Shown: positions 44,822 to 55,691 of the stretch, one piece after another
Layout of the letters: every line of letters begins with the position of its first letter
How positions within the stretch are numbered: position 1 is the first letter of the stretch
NCBI RefSeq assembly: GCF_019320115.1
Contig: NC_089584.1
Location: 104,027,111 to 104,091,110, forward strand
Origin: Miscanthus floridulus
Lineage: Eukaryota; Streptophyta; Magnoliopsida; Poales; Poaceae
DNA length: 64,000 bases
Direction of reading: 5' to 3'
Translations under genes and position numbers: made by a program
The notes under the pieces: generated by a model
The model's database searches: none
Seen by the model: only the letters and a program-made list of their open reading frames with translations
Told to the model about the DNA's origin: nothing

Positions 44822-47800
44822 GTGTTGCAGGCATACTCCTCCGGTGGGTCAAGTTGGGTGCTTGACAGCGGCTGTACAAATCATATGACCGAAGAAAGGA
44901 GTATGTTCTCATTGTACTCCCCAACTACAAATTTAGATGAGAATATCATATTTGATGACAATTCAAAAGAGGGTGTGATTGGACTTGGTAAAGTAGCTAT
45001 TACACTTGATCATTCAATTACAAATATCTTACATGTTGATTCCTTGAAGTACAATCTGCTGTCCATCTCTCAATTATGTGAGATGGGTTACAATTATCTC
45101 TACATGGATAAGGGTGTGGAAGTCTATAAGAGGGAGGATTTCTCTATTGTCTTTATGGGTCGCCTCAAGAACAAGCTTTACCTAGTTGATTTTAGCAAAG
45201 AGAAAGCTAAGCTTGAGACCTGTTTAGTGGCAAAATCTAGCATGGGTTGGCTATAGCATCGCCGACTAGCTCATGTTGGGATGAGGAACTTGACCAAACT
45301 CATAAAAGATAACCACATCCTTGGACTAACCAATGTTCAATTTGAGAAAGACAGGATTTGTAGTGCGTGCCAAGCCAGAAAGCAAGTAGGTGTACCTCAT
45401 CCACCAAAGAGCATCATGACCACCACACAACCATTGGAGTTAATTCACATGGATCTCTTTAGATCGGTCACCTACCTAAGCATCGGGGGTAACAAATATG
45501 GTCTAGTTATTGTTGATGATTATTCCTGTTTCACTTGGGTGTTCTTTATTTATAATAAGTCCCAGGTGTAAGAGAAAGTCAAGATATTTGTGAGAAGGAC
45601 ACAAAAGGAGTTCGGTCTTTCTATCAAGAAGATAAAAAGTGATAATGGGACTGAATTCAAGAACACTCTAGTTGAAGAGTTTCTTAATGATGAGGGCATC
45701 AAGCATGAGTTTTCAACTCCTTATACCCCTGAACAAAATGGTGTAGTAGAGAGGAAGAACCATACACTTCTTGATATGGCAAGAACAATGCTAGATGAGT
45801 ACAAGACATCGGACCTCTTTTGGAGTGACGCCATCAAAACCGCTTGCCATGCAATCAACCGCCTCTACTTACACAAGAAACTCAAGAAGACTTCATATGA
45901 GCTTCTAACCGGTAACAAACCAAAGGTGTCATATTTTAGAGTGTTTGGGTGCAAGTGTTTTATACTTAACAAAAGACCTAAAACTTCTAAATTCGCACCT
46001 AAAGTTGATGAAGACATTCTTCTTGGTTATGGATCAAATAAGCATGCCTATCATGTCTTCAACAAAACCATGGGTAGAGTTGAAGTCACGGTAAATGTGA
46101 CATTTGATGAATCTAATGGCTCTCAAGTGAAGCAAGTTGATTCAAATATTGTAGGAAAGGAGGATCCACCATGTGAAGCAATCAAGCAAATGTCTATAGG
46201 CGACATTGGGCCACAAGAAGATTGAGCCACTGATGATGAGGATCCCTAGGATGTTGCTACACAAATTTCTATTGACGTACTCCATCGACAAGGGTAGTGC
46301 TCACCTGCTGAATTTCAATAGGGCGGTAGTGCCGCTCCTGAGGGTGGCAGTGTTGCCCCATCCACCTCAGCAGCAGCTCCTTCAACTCCTACTCCATCAC
46401 TTCAAGGGCTTAACTTGGAGCCTATTTTTGAACAAGAAGAAGCTAAAAGTCCAGAAGAAGAACAAGGAGGTGTTGAGCATCCAAGGCTACGTCAAACTAT
46501 ACAATGGGATCACCCCATTGACAACATCCTTGGGAGCATTCGAAAGGGGGTAACAACTCATTCACATTTAGCAAATTTTTGTCAATATTACTCATTTGTT
46601 TCCTCTTTGGAACCTCTCAAGGTAGAACAAGCACTTGGAGATCCGGGTTGGGTCATGGCCATGCAAGAAGAGCTCAATAACTTCGAGAGAAATCAAGTGT
46701 GAAACTTGGTGGAAAGTCCCAATACCAATGTCATCGGTACCAAATGGGTCTTCCGCAATAAGCAAGATGAAAATGGCATAGTAACAAAAAACAAGGCAAG
46801 ATTGGTGGCACAAGGCTTCACTCAAGTAGAGGGCTTAGACTTTGAAAAAACATATGCACCGGTGGTAAGATTTGAAGTAATTTGAATGCTTCTAGCCTTT
46901 GTTGCCCATTATGACTTCAAGCTATACCAAATGGATATCAAGAGTGTATTTCTCAATGGCCCAATACAAGAGTTAGTATATGTGGAGCAGCCACCGGGGT
47001 TTGAAGATCCCAAGTTCCCCAACCATATCTATAAACTCCAAAAGGTGCTCTATGGGCTTAAGCAAGCACTAAGAGCATGGTATGAATGTCTTAAGGAATT
47101 CTTGCTCAAACAAGGCTTTGAAATAGGTAAAGCTGATACTACACTCTTTACTCACAAAGTTAGAAATGATATATTTATGTGCTAAATATATGTCGATGAC
47201 ATAATATTTGGTAGTACTAACCATGTGTATTGTGATGAGTTTAGTAGGATTATGACTAAGAGATTTAAGATGTCCATGATGGGTGAGCTGAAGTTCTTCC
47301 TTGGATTTCAAATCAAGCAAATGAAGGAAGGGACATTCATTAGCCAAACCAAGTACACCCATGATATGCTTAAAAAGTTCGACATGGTGAATGCCAAGCC
47401 TATCAAAACTCCCATGTTAACCAATGAACATCTTGATCTAAATGAAGATGGGAAAGCCATGGACATCAAGGTATATCGCTCTATGATCGGCTCTCTACTT
47501 TACTTATATACATCTAGGCCGGACATAATGCTTAGTGTGTGCATGTGTGCTAGATTTTAAGTCAACCCAAAAGAATGTCATTTAGTGGCTGTTAAAAGAA
47601 TCTTGAGATATTTAGTACACACTCCTGACCTTGGCTTATGGTATCCCAAGGGCTCTAAGTTCAATCTACTTGGCTATTTAGATTTCGATTATGCCGGTTG
47701 CAAGGTAGATAGAAAAAGTACTTTAGGGACGTGTCAATTCCTTGGATGGTCCCTAGTGTCTTGGAGTTCAAAGAAGCAAAATTATGTAGCCCTTTTCACC

Positions 47801-48142
47801 GCCGAGGCCGAGTATGTTACAATTAGTGCATGTTGTGCTCAACTACTTTGGATGAGGCAAACCCTTCATGATTTCGGATGTCAATTCATCAAAATTCTGC
47901 TCTTGTGTGACAATGAAAGTGCCATAAAGCTTGTAAACAATCTCGTAAGCCACTCAAGAACCAAACATATAGACATCTGACATCACTTCTTGAGAGACCA
48001 TGAAATCAAAGGAGATATCAAAATTCGTCATGTGAGCACTAAAAAACAACTAGCCGATATCTTCTCTAAGCCTCTCGACGAGTCAAGGTTTTGTGCTTTG
48101 CGTAGTGAGCTAAATATACTTGATTCTCGTAACGTGGTTTGA
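44822..48142 (+). pseudogene. copia pol (protease-integrase-RT-RNase H), nonsense-broken
   Basis: One uninterrupted reading phase of 3.3 kb. Protease: WVLDSGCTNHMT. Integrase: zinc-binding HRRLAHVGMRNL plus CSACQARKQ, core VIVDDYSCFTWVFF, SDNGTEF and QNGVVERKNHTLLDMAR. Reverse transcriptase: [30 protein letters not shown]. RNase H: GYLDFDYAGC, TAEAEYV, DNESAIKL, KHIDI. Eleven in-frame stops lie at 45254, 45569, 46223, 46247, 46295, 46319, 46700, 46883, 47183, 47558 and 47978, with no frameshift seen before the natural end at 48140-48142. Where the family residue is well conserved (for example before NLVE, MLLAF, IYVDD and HHFLRD) the change fits a C-to-T or G-to-A transition. Confidence 0.88.
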
Positions 48143-48680
48143 AATATGGCACACCTCTGTTTGATAACCTAGCAACATAGGAAAATGATTTAAAAGGATA
48201 CTATATTGTGTTTAAAAACCATTTCAAAAGGCCAACTAAGTGTCATGACCATTGTCTGTATTGTTGATTGCTTACTGGTCATGATATTTAGAGAATATAT
48301 ATCTATATCTAAGGTAAATAAGGTCATAGAGTTTTAGAGTAATCCCTGCAAAATTGGTAGGGCGGCAGTGCCGCTCTTAATGGCCGGCAGTGCCGTCCTC
48401 TGAAAACTAGGCCATTTTTTTACCAATTTTGGCTGGGTCGCGGGGCCCATTTTCTTCTATCTAGTTATTCCTCTGGCCCTCGACTCAACTCTTCCCTTCT
48501 TTCCTAGCCAACGCCGATGCCTGCGCTCCTCTCTTCCTCTCTCTCAAGCACGTGCTACCGCCGTTCCTTGCGACCTGCCACCCTGATAGTGTCGCCCCTA
48601 TAGCCGACCGAGACTCCTCATCGCTGGTCCCTGCAGGAAGCTTCTAGCCGAGCCCTTTCTCCTCTTCTCCCTCCACTCCA

Positions 48681-50060
48681 ATGTTTGGAAGCAAGATGGA
48701 TCGAGGAAAAAGAAAGGTGATATCAACTAAGCAAAAGGTCAAGAGAGGCAGGGGATAGGCAACCTATACTCCCAGTGACAGAAATTTTGATGAAGATCTT
48801 GCTAAAGAAGAAAGAATTCAGAAGATAGGAATGACCATTCGTGTGTAGCCTGATTCTTCTCTGCACATTTTAGAGTTTGATAGCAGCTACATGAGAGATA
48901 ACACTGATGTGTTCAACCTCAATCCTCCCCAAAATAGTGACAATCATAAGGTCATTGATTATTCTATGAGTTGAAAGAAGACTGGTGAAGCTAGAGAGAT
49001 TGATCCTTACTCCTCTAATAGATCCAATGGCATTGATTATAGATTTTGGAATGCTTTCCAATCTGATTTTTATGCCACAACCATCCTATCCAAGTCAAAG
49101 GGCAAGATCAGCAAGATGCAGTATATTGATTTTAGTGACTTGGAGAGCAGAGATGATCATGGGTTTGTTGTAGCCATCAAGACCTGTGACCGCTTTGAGA
49201 TGATAGATATCATGAGTTTCAGGTATGATTGGAACAGGGAGATTCTTGCACAGTTCCATACCACTTACTATTGGAACATGGAAGTGGATGAGCTTCATTG
49301 GATGACTGATGGGCGACATTATCGTATTGATTTTGTCACTTTCTGTCGTATTCTTGATTTTGGACACATCCATAGGGGATATAAGAAAATTCATAATGAG
49401 CGTCGTCTTGAGCCAATGTAAGTAAGCTTCATGTGGGAGGATCAAAATCTTGCAGTTCCTGATTGGTCAAGGACCAAGCTCAAGAGCTTCTATTACATCA
49501 TGAATAATCTTTTTAGGATCACTCTTAACCCCAAAGACAATGCAACAGATTTAAATGGCTATATCACTAATGTGTTGTCTAGGTTTCCCAGCAGTGAAAA
49601 GTTTAATGTTCCAAGGTTCATTTGGGTTGAGCTAGCATATGCCATGGATGATGGGAGGAGATCTTTGCCCTATGCTCCTTACCTTATGTTTATGATTGAG
49701 AGAGTGACTAGCATGTGGTTCCCTAAGGATTGTGAGCACACTGCTTACAAGATCAAAAAGACCCATGGTAGCTTAGGGGGACTTGGCTCAGCTACTCAGC
49801 ATACTAGTTCTGGAGGAGGAGATAGTGGGGTAGCAGGCTTTCACTCTTCTAGAGCTGCATATGGAGATATTCCTGAGCCATCCAGGGCTAGAGAACAAAA
49901 GAAGAAGTCAAAGTGGGGGAAGATGAGTGCATGGATAAAGTTAATCTTTGCTCATTATGCATATGCCTCACAGACTATTTATGAGGATAGAATGGAGAAT
50001 AGGGAAGCAGTGAGGCATGCTAAGGAGATGGCAGGGCTGCCACCACTTCCACCAGTGTAG
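48681..50060 (+). pseudogene. Third ORF of the Sirevirus-like element, broken
   Basis: 460 codons in one phase begin at ATG 48681 (MFGSKMDRGKRK) and end at TAG 50058. Stops interrupt at 48756, 48846, 48972 and 49419; there is no frameshift. Recognisable text includes DFSDLESRDDHGFV, DWNREILAQFHTTYYW, LNGYITNVLSRFP and IERVTSMWFPKDCEH. ORFs of this sort occur after pol in SIRE-type elements and have been called env-like; I see no clear signal peptide or membrane span here, and it more resembles the 'putative plant transposon protein' family. Function is unknown. Confidence 0.7.
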
Positions 50061-51102
50061 TCACCACCTTAGTTTCTTAACTTGCCTCGCCTTTCTTCTT
50101 CTGATGAGGAGCAGGATTAGCCACATGAGCACCATGATGAATAACCAGATGATCAGTAGTATGGGCACTCATATGAGCCATTCAATCAGTACTACGAGTA
50201 TCCATAGGGGCAGCATTTTGAGGAGCTCCCAAGACAGCAGGACCTTGGTGCAGAGATTCACCCTACAGAGGCCGATCCACAGGTTCAGGCAGCCTTGTTT
50301 CGCACATATTCTAGGAGACCACGTCCTTCGACGGATTAGTCAGGGCCTTCTACTTCAGCTGGGGCAGCACCTCCATGACATTCAGCACGCTTCACTTCTC
50401 ACACCCATGTCGCCGGACGTGCCCGCGTCGACTTCGACAGTAATGAGTGACTTTTCTTCTTTTTCTTCTTCTTTTTGGTATTTGATGCCAAAGGGGGAGA
50501 AAATTAGAGGGGTCAACAGTTTTTCGATGCCATGAGTTATCTGTCGCTGCACTTTATGTTCAGATCTGATGAGAGTAGTTGTTAGGTTGTGAGTTTGAGA
50601 GTCGCTCAAAACTCTATTTTATGAAATAAGCTACTTTGTGACTTAATTTGCTTTAGATATAGACATGTATTCATAGTTACTATTTTAGCTTGTTATATTC
50701 TGAGTTTAGATTGTTTTATATTCATATGATCTGCTGTAGGAATCTGATTGCTACCTGACTGATATAGTCAGGACAGCAGTGCCGCCCTCTATGGCCGGTA
50801 GTGCCGCCCTGTGCTGTATCAGCTAGAGTCTTGTGTGCTTAAACTGATATAACATGTCATATGCATCACATTTATTCATGTGACACCTTGTTCAGCACCC
50901 CACAGCAGGCATGGATGTAGGGGGAGGTTCTCATCACACCTAAAATGTAAATTGTGGCCTTTCATGCCAAATTAAGAATTCAAATCTCTATTTATATATT
51001 TAGGGGAGGCTCTAACACCCATGGTTCCAAAATCTCAGTTTAAATTTCATATCATATGTAAGCTCTAATTGGGTTGTCATCAATTATCAAAAAGGGGGAG
51101 AT
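50061..51102 (+). promoter_or_regulatory. 3' non-coding region with two polypurine tracts
   Basis: An internal purine run (AAAGGGGGAGAAAATTAGAG) is at about 50490-50509, and the canonical tract AAAAAGGGGGAGA at 51089-51101 directly precedes the LTR start (TGTAAGTGC). A paired GC-rich near-palindrome module is at 50771-50810. Extra polypurine tracts are known in Sireviruses. Confidence 0.65.
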
Positions 51103-54100
51103 TGTAAGTGCAATCAAGCCCTATTGTGGGTTTTGGCATTGATGGCCACCAAACTAGAGGACTAATGAGATTTATCGAGATGACAAGCAGGGAATTGAAA
51201 AATGAGGATGATGTATAGGTTGCAGGTGTCCTAATTACAAAAGGTGGCCAGACCTAGCTCAAAGGAAGTTTAAATCCTTTTATGTTTTGAAATTGAGTTT
51301 AGGGAAAGTCATACTATTAAGAGGGATCTTAGGACAGTTGATCAACTGTTGAATCAGATGCTCAAATTTATAGATTTACATCATCTCACCTAGTTAAAAC
51401 AGCCAGCCAAATTTTATATCATCTTACCTATTTTGGCTAGGGCGGTAGTGCCGCCCTGTTAAGAATGGCAGTGCCACCCTTAACTGACTGTTGGGCTCGA
51501 GGGGTACTTATACCCTTTAGGCTCGGCCCATAATAGTCATCTTCTTCACTCAGTCATTCTGCTCGAAACAAGACAGAACCAAAAGCTCACCTCTCTCCTC
51601 CATTGTTGCTCCTCCATCCCTCAAGCAAATTCTTAATTTCAACCATCAAAACTTGAGAGAAAAGGCAGCAAAACTCGATTGGAGAGTAGATCCACTGATT
51701 CCTAAAGTCTAAGAGCATTTGATTCTTGTTTGGCCGATGGTTCTAGGGTTTGTTACTCTTGGAGTTTGCTCCTAGTCGGCTAGGCGTCGCCCTTGTGCTT
51801 GCTAACCCGTGTGGCAGCCTTAGGAGGTTTGTAATCTCATTCAAAAGCTAAGAAATCACCTCTTGAAAGCTCTAGTTTGGTTTTGGTTAATTGATGAAAC
51901 CCTAAGTGCTAACCTAGTTTATCAAAGTGATTATGAGATAGGTAGCACTACTCCAAGTGATGAAGCAATGACAAAGATCATGACAATGGTGATAGCATGA
52001 TGATGATCAAATGCTTGAACTTAGAAAAGAAGAAAGAGAAAAACAAAAGGCTCAAGGCAAAGGTATAAAATGTAGGAGCTATTTTGTTTTAGTGATCAAG
52101 ACACTTAGTGAGTGTGATCACATTTAGGATAGATAGCCGTACTATTAAGAGGAGTGAAACTCGTATTGGAATACGGTTATCAAAGTGGCACTAGATGCTC
52201 TAACTCATTACATATGCATTTAGGATCTAGTGTAGTGCTAACACCTTTGAAAATATTTGTGAAAATATGCTAACACATGTGCACAAGGTGTTTATAGGGT
52301 TGAGATGGGTTTGGGTCCCTCTCTCCCTCCCGCCGAGCTTGCGAGGCAGGATTCGGCGCTTTTGAAAAAATGAAATGTCTATTTTCTATTGCGCCGGATG
52401 CAAAATTCTTGGTGATTGGCACACTTGAGAAAAGGTGAAGAAGTTAGAGTTGAAATGGAGTTGGTCGAAATGATGCTAGCATCGGTCTACTGACCGGACG
52501 CTGGGTCACTCAGCGACCGGACGCTGAAAGGCTGCGTCCGGTCAAGCTGGCAGAGAGGTCACCAGTTTTGGTGTTGCACCGGACGCTCGACCTGAGATGC
52601 ACTGGACGCTGGTTTCTGCGTCCGATTAAACTGACGGGTCTGCACAGTGGCTAAGGGTTGAGCACCGGACGCTGGCTGCGTCCGGTCAAGGTGGACCGGA
52701 CGCGTCCGGTCGAAAAAATATACCTCGGGGAGCTTACTGGAAACGACCGAACACTGGGGCTTCAGCGTCCGGTCAGTTTTACCGGAGCGTCCGGTCAGCT
52801 TCGTAGCCGTTGAAATCTGACGAACAACGTTTGAAGCCGATGACGCGTGGCGTCCATCGGGCGACCGGACGCTGAGGGCCAGCGTCCGGTCAGAGCGCGT
52901 TTTGCCTAGTAAAGGGGTATAACGGCTCTATTTGATGGGGGCTCTATTTATAGCCCCATGGCCGGCTCAAAGGATAACTCTTGCACATTTTCATTGACAT
53001 AGCATCCTTGTGAGCTCAGCCAAAGCCCTCCCACTCATCTCCATCATTGATCCATCATCATTGTGAGATTGGGAGAGAGAATCCAAGTGCATTGCTTGAG
53101 TGATTGCATCTAGAGGCACTTGGTATTCGTGTTGCGCTATGGATTTCGCTTGTTTCTCTTAGTGGTTGCCACCACCTAGACGGTTGGAGCAGCGGTGAAG
53201 GATCGGCACGAGTTGGTGATTGTTCGTGGCCGCCTTCGGTGATTGTGAGGGGAGTTGTACCTTCCCCGGCGGAGTGCCAAAAGGTAACTCTAGTAAATTG
53301 CTCGTGTCATTGAGTTACCTCACTTGTTGGTCGGTTCTTGCGGTGTCCTATCGTGTGGACGAGGTTTGTGAAACACCTCTTAGCCGCCGAACCACCAAGT
53401 GTTGGTCGACACAACGGGGACTAGCGTGTTGGCAAGCACATGAATCTCGGGAGAAAAATCGGTTGTCTCTTGTCATTTGCATTCTCCCGGTGATTGGCTT
53501 GATCTTCATCTTGTGATTGGTTCATCCCCTACACGGCGGTATAATCACCCTACTTACTTGTTTACATTCTTGCAAACTAGTTGATACAAGCTCTTTAGTG
53601 TAATTAGAATTGAGAGCTTGCTTTATTATTTACATTCATCTAGTTAAGCTTTTTGGAGTAGCAAGTTTGTGTGCCTAAGTAATCATTGCAACTAGAATTG
53701 TTGGATAGGTGGCTTGCAACCCTTGTAGAGCTAGAGCAAGTTTGCATTACGCTATTTGTCATACTAATTAAATTGTTCTAGTTAATTTGTAGATTCTTAA
53801 ATAGGCTATTCACCCCCCTTTAGCCATATTAGGACCTTTCACCTCTCACCTTAAGAGTTCGCTCTCTTGATTTGAGAACGAGGGTAAGGCAAGCCTTTGT
53901 GGCAAGCTCAAGCCTTTTGTGGCTTCCTCAACAACGTGGACTTAGGCAAACCTTTATGGTGAGCTGAACCACAGGATAAATCTTGTGTCTCACATGCTCC
54001 ATCTTATTTACTTGCTGTTTTAGCTTATTGCTAGCTGTTGTTAGGATTTAGTTGCTCGATCCACTCTCGTGTGGAGTTTCTATAGTATTCAGTCTTCGAA

Positions 54101-54315
54101 CTAGATCTTGTCTTTATATTGCAGGATTAAGCAACTAGTGGGGTCAGGTTCATCTCTGTAAAATCTCAGCTGTGTTAGATTTATTTTCGTAGAGCGGCAG
54201 TGCCGCCCTGTAAGGTCGGCAGTGCCGTCCTCTATTCTAATAGAGTTTTGAGTTGAATTTTTACAGGCCTATTCACCCTCCTCTAGGCCTCCTTTATCTA
54301 CCTGTAGATCCTACA
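51103..54315 (+). repeat. 3' LTR of the Sirevirus-like element, interrupted
   Basis: It begins TGTAAGTGCAATCAAG directly after the polypurine tract and ends GTAGATCCTACA. It is about 1,230 bp after removal of the nested 1,978-bp solo LTR and its 5-bp duplication. GC-rich near-palindrome modules lie at 51440-51480 and 54192-54230, on both sides of the nested insertion. The right target duplication cannot be tested because the 5' end is missing. Confidence 0.8.
51864..53841 (+). mobile_element. Solo LTR (family A) nested in an LTR, CCTCT duplication
   Basis: 1,978 bp from TGAAAGCTCTAGTTTGG to GGACCTTTCA, flanked by exact CCTCT at 51859-51863 and 53842-53846. Same family as 24473-26407. Relative to that copy it carries a different segment at about 52290-52400 (TTTGGGTCCCTCTCTCCCTC). 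Hairpin sequences of the GACCGGACGCT type recur from 52490 to 52891. It is the youngest event in this nest. Confidence 0.88.
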
Positions 54316-54475
54316 GGGGTTCAGTGTCCAGTTACTTTGAGCTGCGGTGTCCGGTCATTACTTGACCGTTGAGATCGGGTGATCGGCATTTGAAGAGATG
54401 GGACACGTGGCACGCATCGCGTGACTGGACGCTGAGGTCCAACATCCGGCCAACATCCGGCCAATATGATCCGGC
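54316..54475 (+). repeat. Fragment of LTR family A
   Basis: Similar to 25310-25440 of the solo LTR (GGACACGTGGC, CTGGACGCTGAGGTCCA). It starts exactly where the Sirevirus-like 3' LTR ends, so the retrotransposon had inserted into an older copy of family A; the left half is missing with the 5' end of the retrotransposon. Confidence 0.65.
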
Positions 54476-54655
54476 GATACTGTAGCATTTGTTTGTATTT
54501 GGTAATAATTGTCCAACCGTTGACTAATTAGGCCTAAAACGTTCGTCTCGCAAAGTACAACCAAACTGTGTAATTAGTTATTTTTTTATCTATATTTAAT
54601 ACTCTACGCATGTGTCCAAAGATTTGATGTGATGTGATGTGATGTGATGGAGAAT
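54476..54655. mobile_element. Truncated Tourist-like MITE
   Basis: Matches the inner part of the MITE at 23198-23529 (ACTAATTAGGC, TCTATATTTAATACT). The left end is missing. It ends in a small (GATGT)n repeat at about 54628-54652. Confidence 0.5.
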
Positions 54656-54699
54656 CTTACACTGTGCAAAATTTGGAGGTGCAAAGTTGGTGCAACTAA

Positions 54700-54924
54700 G
54701 GTAGTGTTTAGTTCCCAAAATTTTTCAAGATTCCCCGTCAATCTTTGGACGTATGCATGAAGCATTAAATATAAATAAAAAATAAAACTAATTACACAGT
54801 TTAGACGAAATTCACGAGACAAATCTTTTAAGCCTAATTAGACTATGATTGGACACTAATTGCCAAATAACAACGAAAGTACTATAGTACCATTTTTAAA
54901 AAATTTCGCCATCTAAATACGCCC
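54700..54924. mobile_element. Tourist-like MITE (copy 2)
   Basis: A 225-bp element with ends GGTAGTGTTTAG and the complement of GGGCGTATTTAG, flanked by TAA at 54697-54699 and 54925-54927. The interior is nearly identical to 8690-8932. Confidence 0.82.
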
Positions 54925-55458
54925 TAAACAAGGGCCAAATAAACGTCAAGTGCTGCCGTGGTCGTCAAGTAGAATCAGATTGAAAGGAACTCCAGATGTC
55001 CAGATGCATTGTTTGTCTATTTCATCCAAGTTGAAAAATGGATGAATTTACCCCATGCGGCCGTGCGTGGTGCGTTATCTCTCCCATTTAGAGGCGACAC
55101 AGTTTTTTCAAATCCGATTTTGAAAACCAAAAGACCAAAACCGTTCCATCAATTGTTCAAATGGGACGTAGATTTGCATTTCCATGCCTTTCGGAATTCG
55201 AATTTGAACGAAAACTAGCCATCCTCCATCCACTTGCGTTTCAGGTCCGCAAGGCGCGAATCTCGCGACCATACCATAATCCAGCGCACTACCGAAACGG
55301 GAGAGCCGGTGACGCCGTCCACTGGCACCAACTTCCTCGCCACGAAAGAGTCACCGCCTCGCTGACACCGTGGACCACCAGGTCAACACACTGCCGTTGC
55401 CGTCATGCACGCGCTCCCATCAGATGGCGTGCGGCCGCGCCGCGACTCCGGGCATATA
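54925..55458. other. Spacer, no feature recognised
   Basis: No credible gene or repeat was found between the two MITE-like elements; overlapping small ORFs only. Confidence 0.35.
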
Positions 55459-55656
55459 GGCCCTGTTTGGGGCAGCGTTTGCTCAGTTTCTGAGCCCAAT
55501 AAGCAAATAATCCCGCACAAACGCCCTGCGATCTGGGCCTGATCGCGAACGCGCTTCCGCGATCTCCGGTCGCCCGCAACGCTACTGAAATCGCGAGCTC
55601 GACCTCGCTTTTCCAAAATCGCGACCGCGTTTCTCTCCCGATGCCAATCCTCCCGA

Positions 55657-55691
<35 letters not shown>

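Larger units (their letters stand above)
42478..54315 (+). mobile_element. 5'-truncated Sirevirus-like Ty1/copia element
   Basis: Order: gag, protease, integrase, reverse transcriptase, RNase H, then a third ORF, polypurine tracts, 3' LTR. Protease-integrase-RT order defines Ty1/copia. The additional ORF after pol and a second internal polypurine run are features known from the Sirevirus (SIRE/Maximus) lineage. The 5' LTR, primer-binding site and N-terminal gag codons are missing; sequence enters in mid-gag at about 42478. The 3' LTR is interrupted by a solo LTR of another family (51864-53841). To the right the element borders an old fragment of that same family (54316-54475), into which it probably inserted. 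All ORFs are interrupted, so it is not autonomous. Confidence 0.85.

Noticed and set aside
24473..53841. The two TGAAAG...TTTCA LTRs could be the two ends of one giant retrotransposon
   Set aside because: Each LTR has its own exact and different 5-bp target duplication (ATGGG and CCTCT), and host genes lie between them, so they are separate solo LTRs.
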